From Acetatifactor sp. (lineage in GTDB: Bacteria; Bacillota; Clostridia; Lachnospirales; Lachnospiraceae): 42,644 nucleotides of DNA. The notes beneath the pieces are model-generated. The model worked only from the letters and a program-made list of their open reading frames with translations, had not been told where the DNA came from and searched no databases. The DNA lies in assembly GCA_016293615.1 (NCBI GenBank), contig JAEDDX010000019.1, positions 1 through 42,644 of the forward strand. The letters are read 5' to 3'. Both the position numbers and the translations under genes were made by a program. Shown here in pieces: positions 8,317-15,905 of this stretch; position 1 is the stretch's first letter, and each line of letters opens with the position of its first letter.

Positions 8317-11300
8317 TTTACGAGATTGTAACGTACTGGTGTCTGCGGCGGCAGGCAGCGGAAAGACTGCCGTGCTGGTGGAGAGAATCGTCAATCTTGT
8401 CTGCGATGAGACGAAGCCTGTGGATATCGACAGACTCCTGATTGTGACATTTACAAACGCGGCTGCCGCCGAGATGCGGGAGAGAATTTCGGCAGGCATC
8501 AGTGCGCGTATGGATGAACACCCGGAGTCTGAGCACATCCAGCGCCAGGCGGCGCTCCTCCACAATGCGCAGATCTCGACCATAGACAGTTTCTGCCTGT
8601 TTTTGCTCCGCAACCATTTTCATGAGATCGGCTTAGACCCGGCCTTCCGCATTGCAGATGAAGGAGAGATCAAGCTCCTGAAGCAGGATGTGATGAAGGA
8701 GATGCTCGAGGCGTATTTTGCATCGGGGGATGAGAGGTTCCGCTATTGCGTGGAGTTTTTCTGTCATAACGGCAGCGAAGCGGCGCTGGAGGAACACATC
8801 CTGAATCTGGTGCGGTATGCGGACAGCTTTCCCTGGCCGGAGGAATGGCTGAGAGAGAGAAAGAAGGACTATGCGCCCCCGGCGGGGACGGCCTTTTCCG
8901 ATACGCCCTGCGGAGCATATCTGACAGGGTATCTGAAGCTGACCGTGCAGGGATGGATCGCCAAGCTGCGCCAGGGGAAAAAGCTTTGTGAGGAACCGGA
9001 CGGACCGTACATGTACGGCGCGTGCCTGGATGCCGAGCTTGCGCAGGCGGAGACTCTGCTTGCCTGCAACACCTCGGATGATTTCCGGACGAATCTCCCG
9101 AAGGTCGTCTTCGGAAGACTTCCGTCAAAAGCGGACGACAGCGTATCCCTGCAAAAGAGAGAGCGGACGAAGAAGCTTCGCGACGCTGTCAAGAAGTCTG
9201 TCGAGGCAACCTATTCGCAGTTTTTCGGCAAATCAGAGGAGACCGTGCGCAGGCAGGAGGAAGCCTGTCTTGCGAGCGTGGAGATGCTGATCGATCTGGC
9301 GCTTGATTTCTCCGCGCGCTTCGCTGAGAAGAAGCGTCACAAGAAAATCGTGACTTTCCCGGATGTCGAGCATTTCGCCCTGGATATCCTGTTAAAGAAG
9401 GAGGACGGAAGGATCGTCCCCAGCCAGGTGGCAAAGGAGTACCGCAGACATTTTGTGGAGATTATGACGGACGAATATCAGGACAGCAACCTGGTGCAGG
9501 AGTATCTTCTGGGTGCTTTGTCAGGTGAGGAAGACGGCAACTTCAACCGTTTTATGGTGGGGGATGTCAAGCAGAGCATTTACAAATTCCGTCTGGCGCG
9601 GCCGGAGCTGTTCCTGGAGAAATATCAGGCGTATGACGCTGCCGGCGACAGGGTCCGCATCGACCTTTCGAAGAATTTCAGAAGCAGAAGGGAAGTCGTG
9701 GATGCGGTCAATGATGTGTTCGGGCGAATTATGAGCACAGAGACGGGAGGCATCTTATATGATGAGAAGGCGGCGCTGTATCCGGGCGCGGAGTATCCCC
9801 AAAATCAGGGGGATGAGGCAGAATTTCTTCTGATCGAAAAACCTTCCGCCGACTCGAGTCTCAGTGACAGGGAGGCAGAAGCCTACGCGGTCGCAGACAA
9901 GATCAAACAATTGCGCACCGACCTTCTTGTGACGGAGAAGGGAAGCAATGTGCTTCGACCGCTCAGGTACTCGGATATCGTCATCCTGCTTCGCACCAAT
10001 GCGGGCTGGGACGAGGTATTCCGGAAGGTGCTCGAGTCACAGGGGATCCCCGTGCATGCGGCGTCGAAGACAGGTTATTTTGATGCCATTGAGGTGCAGG
10101 AGCTGCTTCAGGTGCTGAGGGTACTGGACAATCCCACGCAGGATATTCCGCTGTTTGGCATGATGAAGTCCCTGTTCGGAGGCTTTACGGATGAGGAGAT
10201 CGCGCTGCTTCGAAGCAATCTGAAGAAGGTTTCCCTGTATGAGGCGCTGAAGGCGTATGCGCAGAATCCGGAGGGCGGAGAGCTTGCAGGGAAGGTGAAA
10301 ACCTTCCTCGAGCGGATCGCTTTCTACCGTAAGCTCACGGTTTATCTGCCGGTCAGGGAGCTGTTGACCAGAATCGTGACTGATTTTGATTATCTTAACT
10401 ATGTCACTGCCCTGCCTGCCGGAAGCAAGAGAAGGGCAAATGTGGAAATGCTCTTTACGAGGGCGTCCGATTTTGAGAAGACCAGCTATTTCGGGCTGTT
10501 TCATTTCGTGCGCTATATTGAGCAGCTCCAGAAATATGATGTGGATTACGGCGAAGGCGAGCTGTTGGACGAGAATGCGGATGTCGTCCGCATCATGAGC
10601 ATTCACAAGAGCAAGGGTCTGGAGTTCCCTGTGACCTTCGTGTCCGGCATGAGCAAGCAGTTTAACAAGATGGATATGAGAAACGGCATGATCCTGGATA
10701 TGGACATGGGGCTTGCGGTCGATTTTGTGGATCCTGTCGAAAGAGTACGCTGCAAGACGCTGCGCAAACATATTTTAAGCTGCAAGCTGCAGGAGGATAT
10801 GCTTGCCGAGGAGCTCAGAATTCTGTATGTGGCCATGACACGCGCCAGGGAAAAGCTGATCCTCACCGGCGTATTGAAAGATGCACAGAATGAGTGGGAC
10901 CTGATGCAGACGAATGTCACAGATACCCTTTCCTTTGCAGACTTTTTTGAAAGCAAATCCTATATGGACTTTCTGAAACCCATTCTGGCCGGGACGGGCA
11001 TTGCGGTGAGCGTGATTGGCGAAAGACAGGAACAGGCCGAGGAGGCGGCCGAGCAGGTCGGTCTTGCCCTGAAAAAAGAGAAGCTTCTTGAGACCGGGAA
11101 GTATTGTGATCCCGAAGCCGGCGAACTGCTTCGGGAACGGCTGGCTTACCTGTATCCGTTTGAAAATCTGGGCGGCCTTTATACCAAGACAACCGTTTCC
11201 GAATTAAAGATCGCTGCCATGGCGGACCGGGACGAGGCTGCCTACCATCTCTTTGAAGAAAAGGAGGTTCAGCCATACATTCCGTCATTCCTGCGAAAGG

Positions 11301-11890
11301 AGGAGACTGTGAGCGGGGCTTTGAGAGGTACGGCTTACCACAGAGTGATGGAGATTCTGGATTTTTCGAAGGTGTTTGGCTGGGATCCGGAGAAATGCAG
11401 GGAGGCGCTCGGCGACCTGCGGAGTTATCAAAGCTATGTCAAAGAACCTGCCACGGCGCAGGGACTTCATTCTTTTTTGACGCATGCGACACAGACGAAG
11501 CGCCTGGCTAAGGAGTATTCGGAGGCTGTGCGGGAGGATAAGGTGCTTCATTTTCTGGAAAGCGAGCTGGCCTACCGCATGTGGAAGGCTGACCAAAACG
11601 GAACGCTTTACAGAGAACAGCCCTTTGTGCTGGGCATACCTGCCAATCGACTAAACGATGCTTTTCCTGCAGAGGAAAAAGTGCTGATACAGGGCGTAAT
11701 TGACGCGTTCTGGGAGGAAGAGGACGGAATCGTACTGTTAGACTATAAGACGGATGCGGTGAACGAACTCTCCGAACTGTATCTTCGCTATCAGACACAG
11801 CTGGATTATTATACCGAGGCCTTGCAGAAATTGATGGAGAAGCCGGTCACACAACAGATCCTGTATTCGTTCCGGCTGGAGCAGTACTAG
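8276..11890 (+). CDS. addA: AddA, helicase-nuclease subunit A
   Basis: AddA is the motor helicase and second nuclease of AddAB. The 1204-residue product is a UvrD/Rep-type superfamily 1 helicase. It has Walker A (AAAGSGKT, residues 24-31), Walker B/Q region DEYQDSN (from residue 399), the helicase motif GDVKQSIYKFR, a late SIHKSKGLEFP motif, an AMTRAREKL motif and a C-terminal RecB-like nuclease with LLDYKTD (Asp1156, Lys1158). The ATG at 8276 has AAGGAGG upstream and lies inside the end of addB. Length and motifs are those of complete AddA. A strong terminator follows within 35 bp. Confidence 0.97.
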   Translation: MAVKFTPDQQKVIDLRDCNVLVSAAAGSGKTAVLVERIVNLVCDETKPVDIDRLLIVTFTNAAAAEMRERISAGISARMDEHPESEHIQRQAALLHNAQISTIDSFCLFLLRNHFHEIGLDPAFRIADEGEIKLLKQDVMKEMLEAYFASGDERFRYCVEFFCHNGSEAALEEHILNLVRYADSFPWPEEWLRERKKDYAPPAGTAFSDTPCGAYLTGYLKLTVQGWIAKLRQGKKLCEEPDGPYMYGACLDAELAQAETLLACNTSDDFRTNLPKVVFGRLPSKADDSVSLQKRERTKKLRDAVKKSVEATYSQFFGKSEETVRRQEEACLASVEMLIDLALDFSARFAEKKRHKKIVTFPDVEHFALDILLKKEDGRIVPSQVAKEYRRHFVEIMTDEYQDSNLVQEYLLGALSGEEDGNFNRFMVGDVKQSIYKFRLARPELFLEKYQAYDAAGDRVRIDLSKNFRSRREVVDAVNDVFGRIMSTETGGILYDEKAALYPGAEYPQNQGDEAEFLLIEKPSADSSLSDREAEAYAVADKIKQLRTDLLVTEKGSNVLRPLRYSDIVILLRTNAGWDEVFRKVLESQGIPVHAASKTGYFDAIEVQELLQVLRVLDNPTQDIPLFGMMKSLFGGFTDEEIALLRSNLKKVSLYEALKAYAQNPEGGELAGKVKTFLERIAFYRKLTVYLPVRELLTRIVTDFDYLNYVTALPAGSKRRANVEMLFTRASDFEKTSYFGLFHFVRYIEQLQKYDVDYGEGELLDENADVVRIMSIHKSKGLEFPVTFVSGMSKQFNKMDMRNGMILDMDMGLAVDFVDPVERVRCKTLRKHILSCKLQEDMLAEELRILYVAMTRAREKLILTGVLKDAQNEWDLMQTNVTDTLSFADFFESKSYMDFLKPILAGTGIAVSVIGERQEQAEEAAEQVGLALKKEKLLETGKYCDPEAGELLRERLAYLYPFENLGGLYTKTTVSELKIAAMADRDEAAYHLFEEKEVQPYIPSFLRKEETVSGALRGTAYHRVMEILDFSKVFGWDPEKCREALGDLRSYQSYVKEPATAQGLHSFLTHATQTKRLAKEYSEAVREDKVLHFLESELAYRMWKADQNGTLYREQPFVLGIPANRLNDAFPAEEKVLIQGVIDAFWEEEDGIVLLDYKTDAVNELSELYLRYQTQLDYYTEALQKLMEKPVTQQILYSFRLEQY

Positions 11891-11923
11891 CATCGCCCAC
11901 GGACCTTTTGAGAAATGAATGAA

Positions 11924-11970
11924 AACCCCGAATCGACGGCTGTCGGATGTGAAAGCCGCAATTCGGGGTT
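11924..11970. terminator. Bidirectional rho-independent terminator between addA and thiT
   Basis: A perfect 10-bp stem (AACCCCGAAT at 11924-11933 with its complement at 11961-11970) encloses an inner stem. It is followed by CTTT on the plus strand and by TTTTCATT on the minus strand. It lies between two convergent genes and can serve both. Confidence 0.85.
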
Positions 11971-11977
11971 CTTTGTG

Positions 11978-12556
11978 CTAGTCGTTTAACAGAAGACGCT
12001 TGGTCTGAGGTGCCTTCAGCAGGGCAACGGCACCGATCATCGTAAAGATCATCTCAGGCAGCATGTAACAGCCATTGTAAAGGAAGCTGTAAAGCCAGGT
12101 GTTGTCGGTAGAAAAACCGCTCCAGAGCTCTCCGAAGCTTCCCCAGATGACAACGCCGCTTAAGAAGTGACAGATGAAACGAAGACCGACTGCCAGCAGA
12201 ATCCCTGCAAGCCAGCCGGGCAGCCCCTTTTTGCGCCAGAGTCCGGCAAGACCGAGCACGGTGAAGGCAGCGAGGTAGTCCAAAACGATGCAGGCAATGA
12301 GCATGCCGGCGGTGAGCCCCCAACCGAACAGACCGTCCAGGATACCCTGCCCGAACTGCACGAGTGCATAGACAAAAGAGACAACGAGTCCCATCTTCAC
12401 GCCTCTGCGGATCGAGAACAGAACAATGGGAAGCATGGACAGAAGGGTGATGGAGCCGCCCCAGGGAAGTTTAAATACCCTGATGAAGCTTAACACGGTG
12501 GCGAGTGCAACCATCGCAGCACCTTCTGCCAAGAGTTTGGTTTTTTCGTTACGCAT
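11978..12556 (-). CDS. thiT: Thiamine ECF transporter S component ThiT
   Basis: ThiT is the membrane substrate-binding subunit that captures thiamine and works with a shared EcfAA'T energising module encoded elsewhere. The 192-residue product has about six hydrophobic segments and the family pattern PWGGSITLLSMLPI near the N-terminus, followed by RRGVKMGL and VQFGQGILD. The later stretch WGSFGELWSGF corresponds to the Trp/Tyr-rich region that helps form the thiamine pocket in ThiT. Its place behind a TPP riboswitch supports the substrate. The ATG has AAGGAGG 8 bp upstream, but that site lies in the 3' arm of a hairpin (see 12557-12587). Confidence 0.93.
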   Translation of the reverse strand: MRNEKTKLLAEGAAMVALATVLSFIRVFKLPWGGSITLLSMLPIVLFSIRRGVKMGLVVSFVYALVQFGQGILDGLFGWGLTAGMLIACIVLDYLAAFTVLGLAGLWRKKGLPGWLAGILLAVGLRFICHFLSGVVIWGSFGELWSGFSTDNTWLYSFLYNGCYMLPEMIFTMIGAVALLKAPQTKRLLLND

Positions 12557-12587
12557 AAAAAAATCCTCCTTACGATTGCTAAGGAGG
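12557..12587 (-). promoter_or_regulatory. Riboswitch expression platform: hairpin containing the thiT ribosome binding site and a U-tract
   Basis: On the minus strand CCTCCTTA (12587-12580) pairs perfectly with TAAGGAGG (12572-12565) across a 7-nt loop. An A and seven Ts follow, then the ATG. The 3' arm is the Shine-Dalgarno sequence, so the stem blocks ribosome access; with its U-tract it also has the form of an intrinsic terminator. The 5' arm overlaps TCCCCT (12590-12585), which can pair with AGGGGA in the 5' strand of the aptamer (12712-12707). That gives a plausible either/or switch. The pairing is seen; the mechanism is inferred. Confidence 0.7.
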
Positions 12588-12627
12588 GGACATCACACAG
12601 CGGACCGTAACCATACGAATCCGGACT

Positions 12628-12720
12628 GTCAGCTTCCTTCCGCCGGTATTACCCGGTTCAAGTAGTGAGGGTTAGAAGCATTCCTGCTTCAATCTCAGCG
12701 ATGTGCTCCCCTAGCGCATA
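12628..12720 (-). promoter_or_regulatory. TPP riboswitch (THI element) upstream of thiT
   Basis: Read on the minus strand, it has the conserved blocks of the TPP aptamer in order: GGGGAGC, CTGAGA, ACCC, TTGAAC, GGGTAATACCGGCGGA and GGAAGCT. The variable P3 stem is GAAGCAGGAATGCTTC. It binds thiamine pyrophosphate and turns down the downstream thiamine uptake gene. Confidence 0.95.
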
Positions 12721-12737
12721 TTTGATTGACAGGGACT

Positions 12738-12766
12738 ACTATAACCGCTGCAGCCCGGACTGTCAA
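12738..12766 (-). promoter_or_regulatory. Sigma-A promoter for the thiT riboswitch transcript
   Basis: On the minus strand TTGACA (12766-12761), a 17-bp spacer and TATAGT (12743-12738) put the transcript start just ahead of the aptamer. Confidence 0.85.
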
Positions 12767-12785
12767 GACTTTTTGGGAATCATGG

Positions 12786-13079
12786 GCCCCTTTTACGGAA
12801 GGCGTCCCCGCCAAGACTGGTATGGCTGTTGCAGACAATACCGGGACTTTTACGGAATGTGTCCCCGCCAAGACCGGTATGGCTGTTGCAGACTGTAGTG
12901 AGTCGTCGGTACTTAGATCCTGTACTTTAGGATCTTATGTACCGCTACGACGAACTCCAAGCGAGAGCGTGTCTGCAATCAGACATGCAGGGATTGGGTG
13001 CAGGGACACATTCCGTGACTTGCGTGTCTGCAAACAGCCATGCAGGGATTAGGCGCAGGGACACATTCCGAAAAGGGAG
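12786..13079. repeat. Repeat element A: terminal inverted repeats, inverted unit arrays and hairpin core
   Basis: About 294 bp. The ends are imperfect inverted repeats: CCCCTTTTACGGAAGG at the left, and at the right the reverse complement of CTCCCTTTTCGGAATG. Inside, two units on the left run leftwards (each containing TATGGCTGTTGCAGAC, at 12821 and 12878, period 57). Two units on the right run rightwards (starting GTGTCTGCAA at 12969 and 13024, period 55). Between them is a 93-nt core. Short open frames here are translations of the repeats, not genes. It lies between the thiT promoter and the GTPase gene promoter. A larger inverted relative is at 23027-23592. No transposase is present. Confidence 0.85.
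12887..12979 (+). repeat. 93-nt hairpin core of element A
   Basis: TGCAGAC (12887-12893) and GTCTGCA (12971-12977) close the core. Within it CGGTAC (12907-12912) pairs with GTACCG (12939-12944), GTCGT (12902-12906) with ACGAC (12947-12951), and GATCCT (12916-12921) with AGGATC (12929-12934). It matches 23178-23270 on the opposite strand at 91 of 93 positions; both differences lie opposite each other in the apical stem. Confidence 0.85.
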
Positions 13080-13100
13080 AATCAAAATCACAGGAAACCA

Positions 13101-13130
13101 TTGCGGCAAGGGGAGGTAGTGGAGTATATT
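13101..13130 (+). promoter_or_regulatory. Predicted sigma-A promoter for the TetM-like GTPase gene
   Basis: TTGCGG (13101-13106), an 18-bp spacer and TATATT (13125-13130). It starts 22 bp after element A. It argues against upstream TTG/GTG translation starts at 13101 and 13119 and for the ATG at 13194. Confidence 0.55.
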
Positions 13131-13193
13131 AGTGATAGAGAGTGCAGAGTCGGCAGCAGGGAGACTGCGCCGGATGGAAAGGAACCTGGGACA

Positions 13194-15503
13194 ATGCTTG
13201 GAGCGAAGATTGTAATCGGAATACTGGCGCATGTGGATGCCGGCAAAACGACTTTGTCAGAGGCGCTGTTATATACGACGGGAACGCTCAGAAAGCTTGG
13301 CAGAGTGGACCATAAGGATGCCTTTCTGGATAACTTCGCACTGGAGCGGGAGAGAGGCATCACCATCTTCTCCAAACAGGCGAATCTGGCCTGGAGAGGG
13401 AAGGAACTGACACTTTTGGATACACCGGGACATGTGGACTTCTCGGCAGAGATGGAGAGAACCCTGCAGGTGCTGGACTATTGTATCCTGGTCATCAGCG
13501 GCGCGGACGGTGTGCAGAGTCATACCGCGACACTGTGGAAGCTGCTGAAGAAGAACCATATCCCGACTTTTCTGTTTATCAATAAGATGGACCAGCCTGC
13601 GGCGGACAGGGAGATGCTTTTGCGACAGATAAAGACGAAGCTCTCCGGCGCCTGCGTGGACTTTTCGGCAGAGGCTGACAATCCGGAGGAGTTTACTGAA
13701 AATGTAGCTGCCTGCAGCGAGGCGCTTCTGGAGGAGTATCTCGAAAGCGGTTCTCTGAGGAAGGATTCCATCGCGGGGGCTGTTTCTAAAAGAGAGGTGT
13801 TTCCCTGTTATTTCGGTTCGGCACTTCATCTTGAGGGCGTAAATGAGCTGCTGGACGGATTGGAGGCATTGACCCTTAGCAAAGAATACCCGGATACCTT
13901 CGGCGCCCGCGTCTATAAGATCTCCCGGGACCGCGCAGGCAACCGACTGACCCATCTGAAGGTGACCGGCGGAATGCTGAAGGTGAAAATGACAATCAGC
14001 AACGCCGACAGCGCGGCGTCCGGCGAGGAGGTCTGGACACAGAAGGCGGACAGCATCCGCATCTGTGCCGGCGCAGGGTTTGTGAATGCCGACCATGTGA
14101 AGGCGGGAGAGATCTGTGCGATTCCGGGACTGACACAGACCTATGCCGGTCAGGGACTTGGCTTTGAAACGCGAAGCGAAGCACCCGTTCTGGTGCCGGT
14201 TCTGACCTATCGTCTGGTACTGCCGGAAGGTGTCGATATCGTGAAGGTGCTGGGGCAGATGCGCGCTTTGGAGGAGGAAGAGCCGGAGTTAAATGTCGTC
14301 TGGAGGGAAAGCCTGAAGGAAATCCATGTACAGGTCATGGGAGAGGTGCAGACGCAGATCTTAAAGAGCCTGATTCTGGAGCGCTTCGGCCTGGATGTGG
14401 AATTTGCGGACGGGCGCCTTCTGTATCAGGAAACCATCGCGGATTCTGCGGAGGGAATCGGTCATTTCGAACCGCTCAGACATTATGCGGAGGTGCATCT
14501 GCTGCTGGAACCGGGTGAGCCCGGCAGCGGCATAGAGCTTGCGACAGACTGTGATGAAGATGCGTTGGATAAAAACTGGCAGCGGCTGATCCTGACGCAT
14601 CTGGAGGAAAAGACACACTTGGGCGTCCTGACCGGTTCGCCTGTCACGGATCTTAAGATAACGCTTCTTGCGGGACGTGCCCATCAGAAACACACGGAGG
14701 GCGGTGATTTCAGACAGGCAACCTACCGTGCCGTCAGACAGGGACTGATGCAGTGTCGGAGCGTTCTGCTGGAGCCTGTTTTTTCCTTTGTGCTGGAATT
14801 GCCCACCGAGAATCTGGGCAGGGCGATGACGGATATTCAGAAGATGCACGGAAGCTTCGATCCGCCGATGACGCAGGACGGAAGCAGCATCCTCACGGGA
14901 AGCGCGCCCGTGTCTGAGATGAAGGACTATCAGAGGGAGGTCATCTCCTATACGAGGGGACTCGGGAGACTGACCTGCACACTGAAAGGGTATGAACCGT
15001 GCCACAACGCCGAAGAGGTCATCGCCGCGTGCGCCTATGACCCGGAAACTGACACGGAAAATCCATCTTCTTCCGTATTTTGTTCACACGGCACCGGTTT
15101 TGTGGTACAATGGAATGAGGTATCGGAATATGCCCATGTGCAGAGTGAATATGCGCTTCACAATCAACAGGAAATGAAGGCGGAGGGCGACGGGACGCAG
15201 CCTCTGAGTACCCGGAGATCCTCGGGCAGGAACGATTACATCACCACGGAAGAGATCGATGAGATCTTTTATCGTACCTATGGCAAGAAGCAGGAGGAAT
15301 ATGCACCCTACCGCTACAGCAAAGGGCAAAACGGCGTGATGCACGGCCGGGGGGTGATACTGCGGCCGAGAAGCCATATCAGTACAAGCCTGTGGAGAAG
15401 CTTGACGAGTATTTCCTGGTGGATGGATACAATATCATATTCGCCTGGGAGGAACTGCGGGCACTCGCCCGCATCAACATCGACAGTGCCAGAGACCGCC
15501 TGA
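13194..15503 (+). CDS. TetM/TetW-like translational GTPase, C-terminus frameshifted from its NYN domain
   Basis: This is an EF-G-type GTPase of the ribosomal protection family. From the ATG: G1 HVDAGKTT (about residue 13), G2 ERERGITIF, G3 DTPGHVDF, G4 NKMD, then EF-G-like domains II-V. Such chromosomal Lachnospiraceae proteins act on the ribosome; most are not shown to give tetracycline resistance, so resistance should not be assumed. ATG 13194 is chosen because the GTPase fold begins there, with AAAGGA upstream and a promoter at 13101-13130. As read, the frame ends at 15503, but family-like sequence stops near 15320 and continues in another frame as an NYN domain (next entry). A six-G run at 15349-15354 with one G missing would explain it. 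Repaired, the protein would be about 890 residues. Confidence 0.85.
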   Translation: MLGAKIVIGILAHVDAGKTTLSEALLYTTGTLRKLGRVDHKDAFLDNFALERERGITIFSKQANLAWRGKELTLLDTPGHVDFSAEMERTLQVLDYCILVISGADGVQSHTATLWKLLKKNHIPTFLFINKMDQPAADREMLLRQIKTKLSGACVDFSAEADNPEEFTENVAACSEALLEEYLESGSLRKDSIAGAVSKREVFPCYFGSALHLEGVNELLDGLEALTLSKEYPDTFGARVYKISRDRAGNRLTHLKVTGGMLKVKMTISNADSAASGEEVWTQKADSIRICAGAGFVNADHVKAGEICAIPGLTQTYAGQGLGFETRSEAPVLVPVLTYRLVLPEGVDIVKVLGQMRALEEEEPELNVVWRESLKEIHVQVMGEVQTQILKSLILERFGLDVEFADGRLLYQETIADSAEGIGHFEPLRHYAEVHLLLEPGEPGSGIELATDCDEDALDKNWQRLILTHLEEKTHLGVLTGSPVTDLKITLLAGRAHQKHTEGGDFRQATYRAVRQGLMQCRSVLLEPVFSFVLELPTENLGRAMTDIQKMHGSFDPPMTQDGSSILTGSAPVSEMKDYQREVISYTRGLGRLTCTLKGYEPCHNAEEVIAACAYDPETDTENPSSSVFCSHGTGFVVQWNEVSEYAHVQSEYALHNQQEMKAEGDGTQPLSTRRSSGRNDYITTEEIDEIFYRTYGKKQEEYAPYRYSKGQNGVMHGRGVILRPRSHISTSLWRSLTSISWWMDTISYSPGRNCGHSPASTSTVPETA

Positions 15504-15877
15504 TCGATATCTGCTGCAACTATCAGGGCGTAATCGGAGCAACTTTGATCCTGGTGTTTGATGCCTATAAAGTGAAGGGCAACCCGGGGTCGGTGCAAAG
15601 ACACCACAATATCTACATCGTATACACGAAAGAAGCGGAGACGGCCGATCAGTATATTGAGAAGACCGTCCATAAGATCGGTAAGAAGCACCATGTGACC
15701 GTTGCCACTTCTGACGCGCTGGTACAGATGATCATCTGGGGAGAGGGTGCGGTCAGAATGTCTGCACAGGGCTTTCTGGAGGCTGTAAACGAAGCGGGCC
15801 GTAAAATGCGCGAAGAGTACCCGGCGGGCGGCGGCTTGTCCGGCAGAATCGAAGTGCCGGGCGCGGAACAGTTATGA
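15392..15877 (+). CDS. NYN (PIN-like) RNase domain, probably the displaced C-terminus of the GTPase
   Basis: The 161 residues match the YacP/Rae1-type NYN domain: LVDGYNII at the start (first catalytic Asp), LILVFDAYKVKG, YTKEAETADQYIE and VTVATSDALVQ (further acidic residues). Rae1 of Bacillus cuts mRNA in the ribosomal A site, which fits a GTPase partner. The only start near is a GTG at 15392 with no good ribosome binding site, and the same frame carries linker-like sequence (EKPYQYKPVEKLDEY) before it. In relatives I recall, this domain is fused to the TetM-like GTPase. I therefore read it as the C-terminal domain of that protein, cut off by a one-base frameshift that is either real or a sequencing error. 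It is followed by a GH2 gene after 28 bp. Confidence 0.75.
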   Translation: MEKLDEYFLVDGYNIIFAWEELRALARINIDSARDRLIDICCNYQGVIGATLILVFDAYKVKGNPGSVQRHHNIYIVYTKEAETADQYIEKTVHKIGKKHHVTVATSDALVQMIIWGEGAVRMSAQGFLEAVNEAGRKMREEYPAGGGLSGRIEVPGAEQL

Positions 15878-15905
15878 AAAATATAATTTGACGGAGGACG
15901 AAAGT

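Noticed and set aside
13101..13193. Earlier GTPase start at TTG 13101 or GTG 13119
   Set aside because: GTG has a GGGGAGG before it, but both lie in or before the promoter-like boxes and would add 25-31 residues with no family match ahead of the GTPase domain.
15319..15354. Programmed -1 ribosomal frameshift joining GTPase and NYN domain
   Set aside because: No slippery X-XXY-YYZ heptamer lies in the right frame in the overlap. A lost base in the G run explains the data better.
13194..15503. Tetracycline resistance gene
   Set aside because: It belongs to the wider ribosomal protection family, but the NYN-fused chromosomal group is not known to confer resistance and there is no mobile context.
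15882..15887. TATAAT as a -10 box for the GH2 gene
   Set aside because: No -35 at 16-18 bp, and the transcript would start in the ribosome binding site.
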